From positions 31,380-95,379 of the forward strand of contig JALQPE010001767.1 in assembly GCA_030407315.1 (NCBI GenBank): a DNA stretch of 64,000 nt, read 5' to 3'. Position 1 is the stretch's first letter, and each line of letters starts with the position of its first letter. This document shows, in pieces, positions 10,495-20,983 of this stretch. The stretch is from Asparagopsis taxiformis (lineage: Eukaryota > Rhodophyta > Florideophyceae > Bonnemaisoniales > Bonnemaisoniaceae). Made by a program: the position numbers and the translations under genes. The notes under the pieces are model-generated. The model was not told the origin of the DNA. It saw nothing but the letters and a program-made list of their open reading frames with translations, and did not search any database.

Positions 10495-13044
10495 CTATAC
10501 TTCATCACTCTCAGAACCTTTGGATGCTTCAATATCTTCTCCATCACATTGACTATTTTCACCATCACTCGGGTCATCTTCGGTACTTTCGGTTCTGCTC
10601 TGTGTCTGATCTCCATCATCCTGTCGGTAACGCTTCCTCTTGGTTGACAATTCTGCTGTGATATGTTCAAGTATAGAAGATATCGTTTCAGATGTCTGCC
10701 TCACGTTACCATGGGTAGCGGGGTTTCTGGGTAATTTATCGTTCAGAATGTGCGCGCAAATCCTTTTCAGTCTTTGTAGTGAGAGGTTGTAGCAATGAGG
10801 GTCTTTCTCCACAATTATGCATTTTCTTGAGGTAAAAGCGCATGAAATCGCCGTCGTCATGGTACCCGCGTAGCCGTCGAAGACCAATCCTCTGGGAGGG
10901 CAGAACGTGGCTAGTATTTCCGTCAGAGCGACGGTACTCTTTTCTTCAATACGTACCGGTGACTTCCCTACGCAGAGTTTTTTCGGAACCTTGACATTGT
11001 CCAATACACAGAATTTGCGAGAGTGATTACACTTAAGTACTGAGTATGAACTGAACAGATCGAGTTTGAATTGATTTGATTTCCCACCTGGTAGATATCC
11101 CATCACTGCAGGCTCTACACAGTTCTGAGGAGCGAAGCTACTCTTGTTCCTGGTCAACGTCGCTGAATCCTTCACAAGTAATAATGGATAACTTATTACC
11201 ACCATTCCGGCCTTGCGAAGGGCACTCCACCAAGAAGGCAGAAGTTGAAAGGAAGAAAATATGATGAAATAACAACCTGGCTTCAGTGTACGACGACAGA
11301 ATCGACTAAAAGATTCTATTTCCTCTTCATCGATATAGTCATTGTAGCCTCTCCCAGTAGAGGATTGATTGCATGAACTCAAAGAATAGGGAGGATCAGT
11401 TAGAATGAAATCAAACTTGTTGCATTCTCCACTACTAGTGTTCCGAACAGACAGCTCATACTGCTGCCAAGTCATCTGGTAATGCCTTATGCCAGCACGA
11501 ACCAAGGACTCTTCTCCTTCCATATTGCCTTCTCCCGATGGATTTCCAGTAGACAACAGACGAGTACAATGTTCACTTTTCTCAGGTGAATCCCCTGAAG
11601 TCTCTCGTTCTTGGTGATCGGTAGCATGGATGTTCTCAGTACCAGATGACTCAAACGGTACAACTTCTGGAGGTTCATCACTATTTGCAGAATCTAGAAT
11701 GTTAAGAACTGTGTCAGCTTCTTGTCTGCACAAAGATCCTGCCTGCAACGCTGAGGGAGCTTCCTCTGAATCAAATGAAGCTTTGAACTTCGCATGCAAT
11801 AGAAAAGAGTCATCAGGGAACTTGGAACGATGAAGTTCAAGCAATGGAGGTAGTATGTCTTGCTCGTTTCCTCTATTTGAGTCAATCGCGGCATCGAACA
11901 ATGTTGTGTGAAGCAAATTTCCCTTCGCTGCTTTCATTTCCTCTGGCCACAGATCTGTTTGTAAGTACCGCTCAAATTTAATGGCCTCTAGACGCGCTGC
12001 AACTGCTGCTGCATATTGCTTCTCGACGATTGCAAAGGAGACCGGCTTGTAGTTATTCTGAGAAGCATAATACTTCACTCGCTTCAGGGTGTTGATGGAG
12101 TCGGTGATATCTTTGCACTTCATGAAGTTAGTGGCCTGCTTCAGAGATGAAGAACTAATGATGTCCTTATATATACGACAATCAGGAGTGCCGCGACATC
12201 GCCTGTGTGGTGGTAATTGGTTTTGAAGGGTTTGAGCCAGAGCTGGGTGCTCCGAGTTCAAAATTTCTCCCAGTTCTTCAATGACCTCCTCTGAAAGCCG
12301 CGAGGCTGTGCGGGCAAGCTGTGTCATTGTTGACACCGCCCAATTCTGCCCAACCATTACCTTCTTAGCAATTTGCACTGCACTTGGAGAAGAACCATGT
12401 TCTGCAATGTACTTGTTGATTTCGTCTTTCAAATAACGTAAAGTGTCGTAATCAGTTTGTACGACCACATACTCTTCTTTTTGCTTTTCATTAACATTGC
12501 GCGCAAATGATCGCAGCTCACCGAGATCCGTTGACTTTATGACCATCACAGTCCAAGAGAAACCGGACCATCGCCGAGGCTCTTCTCTGATCAACTCTTC
12601 AATTGCCCTTAATCTGTGAGCACCATCCACAACTCCATACCAAACTGGTTGGCTACCAACGATCTTGGAAGCTTCGTTTTCAGATTCTTCATTAGATAAT
12701 CCTCTTCCTTTCATCACAACTTTCCAGTACTCAAGAGGATAGGAGTTGTATGCACCGTCCAGCATGACGACAGTTGGAATCACCCCACCAGATGTAACAC
12801 CACCATTCCCCTCAATATTACCATGGAATGATTCCTTCAGACGTTTGATACCAGACGCTGACAATTTGCGAACTCTTGTAAATGGGATGCAAGATTTTGG
12901 GTCTACTGTAGTTACTGATGCATCCTTGACCAGTTCTCTGAAGGCCTCTTTTACGACCTCCATACCCGATGGATCAATTGATAAATCCTCCGCATGAAGA
13001 TTCTGCTTCCTTTTCTTTGTCACTGATCTTGTTTTCCGACTCAT
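10495..13044 (-). CDS. ParB-like domain fused to beta-class DNA methyltransferase (element 1)
   Basis: The frame is open from 13155, but I favour the ATG at 13044 because it opens a basic, nuclear-signal-like stretch (MSRKTRSVTKKRKQ). This gives 849 residues. Using numbers from 13155: a ParB/sulfiredoxin-like domain with the motif VVDGAHR at about 175-181; an alpha-helical middle; an acidic linker (about 490-550); then a DNA amino-methyltransferase domain with motif IV DPPY at 587-590 preceding motif I (FDGYAG, 759-764) and an acidic strand-2 end (IIVEKD). Motif IV before motif I is the order of the beta class, whose members methylate adenine-N6 or cytosine-N4 using S-adenosylmethionine. ParB-type folds bind CTP/nucleotides or DNA in other proteins; here the role is unknown. 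The C-terminal tail is acidic. The gene faces away from the transposase across a 1.7-kb spacer. All key residues are present, so it is probably active. A close relative is at 34502-37411. Confidence 0.85.
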   Translation of the reverse strand: MSRKTRSVTKKRKQNLHAEDLSIDPSGMEVVKEAFRELVKDASVTTVDPKSCIPFTRVRKLSASGIKRLKESFHGNIEGNGGVTSGGVIPTVVMLDGAYNSYPLEYWKVVMKGRGLSNEESENEASKIVGSQPVWYGVVDGAHRLRAIEELIREEPRRWSGFSWTVMVIKSTDLGELRSFARNVNEKQKEEYVVVQTDYDTLRYLKDEINKYIAEHGSSPSAVQIAKKVMVGQNWAVSTMTQLARTASRLSEEVIEELGEILNSEHPALAQTLQNQLPPHRRCRGTPDCRIYKDIISSSSLKQATNFMKCKDITDSINTLKRVKYYASQNNYKPVSFAIVEKQYAAAVAARLEAIKFERYLQTDLWPEEMKAAKGNLLHTTLFDAAIDSNRGNEQDILPPLLELHRSKFPDDSFLLHAKFKASFDSEEAPSALQAGSLCRQEADTVLNILDSANSDEPPEVVPFESSGTENIHATDHQERETSGDSPEKSEHCTRLLSTGNPSGEGNMEGEESLVRAGIRHYQMTWQQYELSVRNTSSGECNKFDFILTDPPYSLSSCNQSSTGRGYNDYIDEEEIESFSRFCRRTLKPGCYFIIFSSFQLLPSWWSALRKAGMVVISYPLLLVKDSATLTRNKSSFAPQNCVEPAVMGYLPGGKSNQFKLDLFSSYSVLKCNHSRKFCVLDNVKVPKKLCVGKSPVRIEEKSTVALTEILATFCPPRGLVFDGYAGTMTTAISCAFTSRKCIIVEKDPHCYNLSLQRLKRICAHILNDKLPRNPATHGNVRQTSETISSILEHITAELSTKRKRYRQDDGDQTQSRTESTEDDPSDGENSQCDGEDIEASKGSESDEV

Positions 13045-14749
13045 AGCTTGTTTCGAGGTGTTCTGCAGAGCGGTAGTTCTGCCAAAATGCGGGAAAGCGG
13101 ATTTAGTAAGCTCAGGAATGTATTGGTATTCCAGTTGAAGACCAAGTGTAAACAAATCAGCTCAAGCTTTTGTTGGGGTGCAAGCAATAATATATGACCG
13201 TTCGTGGAAGAGATCTTCTAAAACGCTCAAGTCTCGCACAGAAAAAGGTCAACTCGGAAACCGTGATGTAATTTAACCTTCAAAAGTTTTTGGTTCAGCC
13301 TAGTAATTTTTCCTATTCAGCAAGCGGCTGTTCACTCAGAATGCGTTGAACAGCACAGGTGAAATTATCGTAACGTACAATGAATGTCACATATCACGGC
13401 TTTCCGAACTGACATATACGCCATTGATGATTTCAAGTATGTCTCTAGAATTTGCTTGCCCTTGAAAATTCACTGAATGGAATGTGGTAGAGGACGAGGT
13501 GAGCTGCACTGCAAACTTTCTCACATGACAAATGATACTCAATACTGAAGGAGATCTCTATAGAGCTATGTGCCAATACTCATATTGCACCAATAGCTCA
13601 TAGAAAGAAGCATAATGAGTTGTTGTTCCAATGCAATGAAACAATTCTCGTCTGAACATACCGCGAAAGAGCATTTGATCAGTCATCATATCATCATTGA
13701 AAAAGGTTCATGGATGCGAAATAGAGCTCACATATGGCCCATTATTGATATTGCCAGTTTGTCTGACAGTTTTGCTGAACGTACACGGAAGTACCAGCGT
13801 ACACTGGTGACGGTTCTGTCCAGACAGAATTGAGAATGTACGGCACGCGATGATATAGATGTGCACATCTGTGAAAGTGCAGTATTAATACACCCCACTT
13901 GCTGAAATCACCTGGATAAAACACGTTAGATTTAGATTAGTCCCGAGGGATACTTCCAGGAATGATGTCTGAGCATATGACGTATGGTGTCATTATGATG
14001 GCGACCATTGAATCTTCGAATGAGTTCATTATCATACGCAGATGAACAACGTGGCATGATACTGTCGAACAAGTTTTGAAATTTCCCCTTGCCAGGATTT
14101 TTTTAATATAAGGCGGATAGGTATGATTCCAAGTCTATACGTGTCATGAGTACAGCGATGGGCATGAATATGGGCATGAATAATAATCCATCAAGGCTCG
14201 ACCGAGCCTGTCGGTTCATAGCCGAGATTTGAGCTTCCTGAATACTAGAACGTCTTTTTGATGTTCCATGCGGCATGCTAAACTGTAAAACTAGCGATCA
14301 ATACGTTTCGAAAGTAGGTATGGCTGCGCAAAATCATCTTTCACACTCAATTGAGCTGAAATTTGGAATACGCTTATTCATGTTTGTCTATCACTAGTCA
14401 GTTGAAATTAGAAAAGACTATGGAAGCTGAGTGTGATGAAATACTCTCGAACCCTCGTTGCTCCGTGACAACTTGTTAGATTGAAGATGAATTTGGTATA
14501 CATAGTGCCGCATCTGGACATGCCTGTAGTGTATCCAGTAGAGCTGTTCATTTATTGTACCTCTAGTGTATCATAGGAATGGAGAACATTCTTGTATTGC
14601 ACTTCGTCCTTCTACAGGATACTCCCTAACAGAAATCCGGACTGCTTCAATCATGGCCGGAAGATAAATTCCGATCATCTTCCAGGCACCAACTCAAATG
14701 CAACTGTCAACAAGAGCGTTCAGAGTCTATTAACCACTATAAATCACGA
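13045..14749. promoter_or_regulatory. Divergent intergenic region of element 1
   Basis: About 1.7 kb between the starts of two outward-facing genes, so promoters for both should lie here. I could not pick out a convincing TATA box or repeated operator. Small open frames (for example 13615-13833) show no recognisable domain. Confidence 0.5.
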
Positions 14750-16948
14750 ATGGAGCACCTTATGGACGAGGAAGTCCCGAAACGGCGGTACAAATTTACC
14801 TTAAGAACCAGGAGAGAACATACGGCTCCCAGTATGCTCTACAAACGTCGCCAAGAGATGGCAACTGTCAGAGACATGAGTCACCTAAAATGTTGCAAAC
14901 ATCAATGCATTCTGGAAGCCGATCAAAGATATCTACATGCTCAGAAGCAGCGCATCTTATCAATGTCTTGTGAAGAAAGGAAACAAAGTCTAACAGAAAT
15001 GCTGCGAAGCAACTTTTTCTGGTTCAACTCTGATCGAGTATGCACAGAGTTCCTGGTAAAAGCATTTGGATTTTCTAGGCAGCTGCAAGGGTCAGTGAAG
15101 CGGCTTCCGTCTGCGTCGGCGTCATCTGCTATTAAGAATCCTCCCAGGTTGCGAAGAGGGCGCAATCACTGTGACACAATATTATGCTTTCTCAGTCACA
15201 CTGCTCAGTACAATGCTGAAAGGATGCCAGACTGCAGCGAAGTCCATCTTCCTTTTTTTCGTAAGCTTGACGCCTATATATCATTCAGGGAGCACTTTGC
15301 AGAAGTTGATAGCAGCGGTTCACCGGTTGCTCCACCATCTTATACGTACTTTCTTCGCGTTTGGCGTGAAAACTATCCCCATATCAAGGTCAGGAAGGTG
15401 CGGAGATTTACGAAGTGTGAGGAATGTGAACTCCTCCGTTCGAAACTGGAGAAAGCAGGCATGAGCGAGTCCAAGTCAGCACCAATACTTCTGAAGTACA
15501 AAGAGCACCATAAGTTCATTGCTAGAGAGAGACAAGAGTACTACAGCAACAGATTGAGGGCTGCTCACAATCCTTCTCTAGTTTGCTCCATGATAATTGA
15601 TGGAGCAGACCAATCTGCCTTCGGTTTGCCCCATTTTGTCATCAGAACGAAGGCAGAAAGGGGTCATTCTATGAAGATTAAGCTAATTGGATTGATCGAT
15701 CATGGAGCTATTAACCGATCTCACCTTTTTTTAATGACCGAGGAGTTTGAGACTGGTTCGAATCACGTAGTGGAAGCTCTACATCGTGCTCTCACTGTCA
15801 AATCCCAAACCGGGAGTCTTCCTGACACCCTATTCTTGCAGATGGATAACTGCACTCGGGAGAACAAAAATAGATTCACCCTATCCTATGTTGAATTCCT
15901 TGTTTCAATGGGTGTGTTCCTGGAGGCAACCGTTGCATTCCTACCAATTGGCCACACCCATGAGGATATCGATCAGTTGTTTTCGAGAACAGCAACTCAC
16001 TTACGAATTCGCGATGCTGTCACGATCGAGGACTTGGCAAAAGAGCTTCGTGAATCATACACGCCAACTCCTAATGTTTCCATAATGCGAAACATAGCGA
16101 ACTTCTCTGGACTTCTCACCAAAAGTGGATGCGTATATAATAGAACAGCTCCGTTTTCGCAGCTCAGATATTTTCGGTTCACCAGAGCCATTCAAGCCGC
16201 CAACGTTCACAGCCCTTTCCGGACTCATCTAGCCGTCAAAATAGACTGTTCTGAAGAATGGAAACCATTCCCGGGAAACTCTCCAGGAAAAGGATTTCTC
16301 AAAGGCTGCCCAGATCTAAGTGAAACCCCCGATACGAAAATTGTATGTCCACCAAACATTCAAGATGTCACCAAGCGTATACAGTCTGTTGAATCAGTTT
16401 TGTCCAACTATTCAAAGATTAAATCTTTGTTAGCGCTGAGAGACCAAGTATACCGTACTCGAGAAGAAAAGTTCCATTGGGATATTCAGCGATGCCCAGA
16501 ACTAAATGGAAGGCACAGATCGATCTCAGCCCAGGATGATGCAGAACTTAGCGGTGTGGCCGATGATGAATTGAGCCCATCGGAAAGCATTTTATGCGAC
16601 TACAGCTATAGCCCAAACGAGTTTGTTGCAGTGAAGACGGGAGAACCCTCCTGCCCATTCTGGATAGGAAAAATACTCCGTGTGTACAAAAACGAGAGCG
16701 ATATTGTTTCTGATCTTGACCTTCTATGGTATCAGAAGTACTGCACAAAGAGAAGTCGCTATAATAGTCAGGATATCTACACTGGACAGTACAGTGTAGC
16801 AGTCATGCAAGACCGGAACGGAAACGAGACTCAATGGACTGACAAAGTTTCAGTCCAAGCTGTTGTTGTTAAATTCAACAGTTTAAATGCAGACAGGCGA
16901 CTTAGTGTTTCTGTGAGGAAACAAATAAAAGAGTGTCTCCGAACCTAG
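14750..16948 (+). CDS. DUF7869-type transposase candidate (element 1)
   Basis: 732 residues from the ATG at 14750. An N-terminal part has Cys/His clusters (LKCCKHQC at 47-53; TKCEECELL at 221-229) that may bind zinc. The core has three strongly patterned acidic sites: IIDGADQS (D284), LQMDNCTRENKN (D366) and GHTHEDIDQLFS (E405/D406/D408). This spacing and strand-strand-helix setting fit an RNase-H-fold DDE/D nuclease, and I recognise the GHTHxDIDQ signature from proteins annotated DUF7869. The C-terminal 120 residues (FVAVKTGE...CPFWIGKIL...) look like a small SH3-like beta barrel (Tudor/BAH-like), a possible chromatin reader. It is the only candidate transposase in an element with perfect TIRs, which supports that role. 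No stop or frameshift is seen. A frameshifted homologue is at 31698-34074. Confidence 0.75.
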   Translation: MEHLMDEEVPKRRYKFTLRTRREHTAPSMLYKRRQEMATVRDMSHLKCCKHQCILEADQRYLHAQKQRILSMSCEERKQSLTEMLRSNFFWFNSDRVCTEFLVKAFGFSRQLQGSVKRLPSASASSAIKNPPRLRRGRNHCDTILCFLSHTAQYNAERMPDCSEVHLPFFRKLDAYISFREHFAEVDSSGSPVAPPSYTYFLRVWRENYPHIKVRKVRRFTKCEECELLRSKLEKAGMSESKSAPILLKYKEHHKFIARERQEYYSNRLRAAHNPSLVCSMIIDGADQSAFGLPHFVIRTKAERGHSMKIKLIGLIDHGAINRSHLFLMTEEFETGSNHVVEALHRALTVKSQTGSLPDTLFLQMDNCTRENKNRFTLSYVEFLVSMGVFLEATVAFLPIGHTHEDIDQLFSRTATHLRIRDAVTIEDLAKELRESYTPTPNVSIMRNIANFSGLLTKSGCVYNRTAPFSQLRYFRFTRAIQAANVHSPFRTHLAVKIDCSEEWKPFPGNSPGKGFLKGCPDLSETPDTKIVCPPNIQDVTKRIQSVESVLSNYSKIKSLLALRDQVYRTREEKFHWDIQRCPELNGRHRSISAQDDAELSGVADDELSPSESILCDYSYSPNEFVAVKTGEPSCPFWIGKILRVYKNESDIVSDLDLLWYQKYCTKRSRYNSQDIYTGQYSVAVMQDRNGNETQWTDKVSVQAVVVKFNSLNADRRLSVSVRKQIKECLRT

Positions 16949-17270
16949 CGAGGGAAACTCCTGATTGATCTATGACCTGAACGCATTGGAAAAGCCTACG
17001 CTCCATCATCCTTTCATCTCGTATCCAAATGGAAACAACACAATATCGAAGCTAAAACGTAGCTTCTGCTTTACCCTAGCACACTCAAATTACGCTGAGG
17101 TACGAGGCATTTGGTGCATATCGAACTGTTCTCCAGTGAATTTTAGCCTCATTTTTTCCTTCCTGCTCTTCGTCCACCCATTTGAAAATTCCTGGTATCA
17201 GCGATTAGATGTGGCTGCAATCATTACCGCTGCACCATAGTGTATGAACCCATCAGAAAAAATTTCTATT
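16949..17270. other. Unique right interior of element 1, no gene seen
   Basis: Spacer between the transposase stop and the right TIR. Small open frames only; probably 3' untranslated sequence. Confidence 0.5.
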
Positions 17271-19243
17271 GCCACGTGGTTTGAATATCATTGAAGCTGC
17301 TCAAAAAGCATACGCTGCCATTGCCGCTGCAAACCATCAATTGGTCATAATTTACGAAGATTACAGTTTATGTGAATGACCAATAGCAGTCTGTCTTGAC
17401 AGAAAAATGTTGGCTTCCAGAAATTCGTAAGGTTTGACCATTGAACTACTGCTGTATTTTGACGGCCTAGCCGTTGACGTACTAGCTCGGTTCGACTTAC
17501 CTTCCTACCTTCCGCACACCGCGCCCATGTAACCCATCCAGATCGCCAGAACCCCCGCGCTTCGAATAACTGCTTCTCTCCTGTTTTCCGCCTCACTCTT
17601 CATCTAGCGCAATTTGTCTTCATACCATGAAGAAAATCACTGCGCGCCTCATCACGTATGCAATTATGCTGCAGCATTCCTACTGCCCGGAACGCGGACA
17701 GAATCGCTGCCTGCATATCACGCCCATATATCCCGTGCGAGCAGCCCACGTCCTGGTACTTCCAACAGCAGTTCCTCTCCTATTGTGCGCCTCACTCTTT
17801 ATCTAGCGCAATGTACCTTCATTCCACAACGATCATCCGTGCGCGGTGCACCAAATCAGCATGCTGTATACAATGTGCTTGTTACACAATATGCATTTTG
17901 TGGTACACTGCTTCGTCGTCGTTCCCATACTGACATAATCTGTTCTAGCTGCCACCACACCACGCAGCATCTCCACCTTATGGTGTCATATCATCTGATC
18001 CATCATGCTCGAACGAGCTTGATACATCCATCTACACCAGTGGCTAGCTATACTGCTTCTACAACACTGCTCATGCTGCTCAAGGAGGAATTTGATAACG
18101 TTCCGAAATGAGCCCCACAATAGCACACCTACTGCCCGCTGGGCAGCATATGGATCACTGCTTCGTTTTCGTGCCCATATTATACAACCAGCCTTTCCAC
18201 TGCAGTTCTTGTGCGTCCTGCGCCTCTTTCGGAGCCACAAGTACAGATTTAGCTGCCACCATGCCGCGCAAATAATTTACGGAGCTCCACCATTACCGAT
18301 GTCACTCCATTTGCCACATCAGTGTCCAACTATACGGCTGAACATCGCTCTTGAATCTCAACGAAGGCACTGGAAAGTGCTCTTTATCGCACAAGATGTT
18401 AGTCCCGACTCACCCACCAGCTTGGTGACCAAATATAACAGCTCCCTCACACACTATCATTGAAAATGGGCCCTTTTTAGCCTCATTATATGGAAGCATC
18501 AGAGCTACGCTGCAGGTTCGCGGAGAGTTTGACGCTTCTTCACGCTTCGGACGATCCTCTAGCTTCAGCTCCAGCGCAAATTTTCTCCATCATGCCCATA
18601 CTTATCCATGCCATGCTGATGTATGCAACCTTGTTGCGACATGCGCTGTTTCTGAGATGTCATACCTGTTTGTCTATATCTACGAAGCATGCATGCTCAT
18701 ATGATGACGTTCATGTTCTACAGGTTTTCATGTGGTCTAATTTGTGTCTTCATCTGCATCATTTTGGGTCTGCGACGAGACCCTCACGGTACAGTGATAA
18801 TCGACTATGCTGCTCATGCTTTGCCAAAGTTTCATGAGCTCAGGTTTGGTTCTATTTATAATCATGAAGTGTGAATGCTGTTGTGGTAAAGGAAACAAGT
18901 GAGAATAAATGCATTGAGATAATGACTGGTAGCAAATTGAAAGATTCAGATCGTGGCTCTAGTTAGTTATGAGATTGCGGGAGCACTAGACTACTGACTA
19001 GAGATTGGTTCCCATAGGAAGATTGTGTTATGGTGCAATAACAAGCAGCTGCGCTACTGCCTGATCTGTTCCAAATGCAGTGAATATGAATGTACATCTA
19101 CGGCTGGAAGCGGCATTCAATCACTATGGAATTATTTTTCCGTGCAGCAATCTCATTTAATTTATAAAAATATTCCAATATTTCCAACTAAGAATTTCAT
19201 TCTCATGTTTTAATCTTATTCTCATCTACACGAATATACTGTT
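17271..19243. repeat. Right terminal inverted repeat of element 1
   Basis: Inverted copy of 7909-9881, with the same length (1,973 bp) and apparently almost no differences. This points to recent insertion or ongoing gene conversion between the arms. It ends CGAATATACTGTT, directly followed by the duplicated TGAA. Confidence 0.9.
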
Positions 19244-19917
19244 TGAAACCAAACGAAACATTGTCGGGAATCGGATACGACGCATTCCTGAAATACGTGT
19301 GATACCTCGTTGTCGTGTGTGACACAACTCTGTCGACATGCCCTGCCCCGGCATGTTGTACATGGCCGTGACCGATGAAGACTGAACGTGGCGGAACGAT
19401 TACCTCCTTCAGCTTCATCGTCTTGGCGTACATATCTAATTCCAGCGCTTTGGAAAAGACGTACTTGTGGGACCCTGGACACACCCAGATAGGGAATGGG
19501 TCATCTCCGTTGGCAATAACAAAGTAACCCGGAAGTTGATCTTTACGGTCGCGAGGAGGAACAGGGAAATCATTGTGTGGGACCTGCCGAGGACACCCTT
19601 TTCCCGTTATCAAAAACCGTCCCCCAGATGCCGGCATGACAAGTTTTTCTCCCGGCAAGCCGCAATCTTCCAGCCCTATCAACCGGACAAGGATTCCCAA
19701 CCACACATCCAGCAGGGCTCGCCGCGTCACAAACTTGAACCGGTCGATATGCGTCTCGTCGTTCTCGGCATAGTCAACCAGGCAGTGGCGCGTAGACGTG
19801 AAGCGAGCCCTCCCCTCATTCCGGTTCTTCTCATCTGTATCATCATCCCCTGTATTGACAATGGGACTCCACAGCTGCCGGTTTCCAGGGTCCTTGTGCA
19901 CCTTCTCCCCCTCCCAC
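19244..19917 (-). pseudogene. 2OG-Fe(II) dioxygenase catalytic segment, copy A
   Basis: The minus strand encodes the catalytic barrel that matches copy B: VPHNDF (the H-x-D iron pair), FPIWVCPGSH, the distal-His loop GHGHVQHAG and TTRYHTYF (the 2-oxoglutarate-binding Arg). Coding continues out of frame with nothing on either side. Towards the 3' end it is cut by element 1 after DNVSFGF; towards the 5' end it is cut at 19917, just before WEGEKVHKDPGN, by the 10.65-kb insert. The iron- and 2OG-binding residues are preserved, so the break is probably younger than any loss of catalysis. The frame is non-functional in this state. An ATG at 19985 that appears to start this frame lies inside the insert and is fortuitous. 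Confidence 0.85.
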
Positions 19918-20202
19918 CCCAGTAAGAAAAGTTGACGATCCGCTGACCTCCTGCAGATGTACGCTTTTTGATGTACGCATGACATTCGAAAGGGTGACTT
20001 TCAATGTACTCTGGATATCCGCATAGCGATGTCTGTATGATGTACTACTGATTTACGAAGGATGCCAGACTATGATCAAGTTTGTTTGAGGGAAGATATG
20101 GGAAAATCTGGGTTCCTTATTTTTCAAAGTGCTTATGAATTTTGCATAATTTATACACGAGACGGTAAGAGAGGATAAGTATCGTCCACAATTAGTGGCA
20201 GA

Positions 20203-20272
20203 AAACCATGCGAACACGCAATCTCAATATTGAATCAATCTCTATATTCGAGATTGCGTGTTCGCATGGTTT
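20203..20272. repeat. Inverted repeat with 23-bp perfect arms
   Basis: 20203-20225 is the exact reverse complement of 20250-20272, with a 24-base AT-rich spacer. It lies about 285 bases inside the left end of the 10.65-kb insert. Could be a hairpin or a subterminal binding site. Confidence 0.9.
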
Positions 20273-20284
20273 GCTGACAAAGAC

Positions 20285-20322
20285 GTGCAAACTGGCTCTG
20301 AATATTCAGAGCCAGTTTGCAC
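20285..20322. repeat. Perfect 38-bp palindrome
   Basis: GTGCAAACTGGCTCTGAAT at 20285-20303 is followed immediately by its exact reverse complement to 20322, with no spacer. It lies 12 bases after the preceding inverted repeat. Confidence 0.95.
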
Positions 20323-20983
20323 GGCTTTGTCCTCGCCAGCAAGGTACTTCAGGTTCGATGGCAAAGGATAGCTACGCATCATTAATATCATCATTAAATT
20401 TTACCTACACTCACTTTACGAGCACATCGATTACGTACACCTTTCAAATCACGCGAAACTCCGGCGTTGACTTGAATGAACGCCAGCGCTCAGGCTTGGC
20501 TCAGTTACTAGAAATGAAACAAGTATGGGTAGCATCGGCACATACCAGGGGTAGTATGGTTTACCGGTGCACGCAACGGACAAGATGAACACATGGGTGG
20601 TACCCTTTCTGCGTGCGTATAGACATCAAAATTCCACTATCATGGTGCTCAATGACGACGCGTGACATTATTTCCACGACCTAAATGTAATGGGATTACT
20701 AGGTAGAATGCGGAAAGAGGAGGGGATGAAGAATGGAGGTTGAAGAACATTGTCTATGGAAATTGAACAGCGAAGGGGCCGCTAGAATCGAGTGACTAGC
20801 TTCAGGACGAGTCTAGATGGAGTTTGCTTTGGAATGCTGGCGACTCTTCGTAGAGAAGTTGAAGATATGTACATTGTTGAGCGAAGAAACAATCAATAAT
20901 TACTATCCTTGCGCAGCTCGACTGTACCGTCCACTTTTTCAATACGATAGAGAAACTGATGAAGGCGTCATTTCGCACCACAT

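Larger units (their letters stand above)
7909..19243. mobile_element. Element 1: 11.3-kb DNA transposon with 1,973-bp TIRs
   Basis: The two ends are AACAGTATATTCG and its complement, at 7909 and 19243. The interrupted dioxygenase gene has TGAA on both sides (7905-7908 and 19244-19247), while the uninterrupted copy-B gene has TGAA once (around 46742), so this is a 4-bp target duplication checked against an empty site. The TIRs run 7909-9881 and 17271-19243 and appear nearly identical across their length; every small open frame in one recurs unchanged in the other. The inside holds two divergent genes: a ParB-like/DNA-methyltransferase fusion (minus) and a DUF7869-type transposase candidate (plus). 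Both frames are intact, so the element could be autonomous and recently active. I do not know an established superfamily for it. Confidence 0.9.

Noticed and set aside
19918..19985. An alternative start giving a complete 260-residue dioxygenase at 19203-19985
   Set aside because: The first 20 or so residues are encoded by the left end of the 10.65-kb insert and the last ones by element 1; the true gene continues at 30568.
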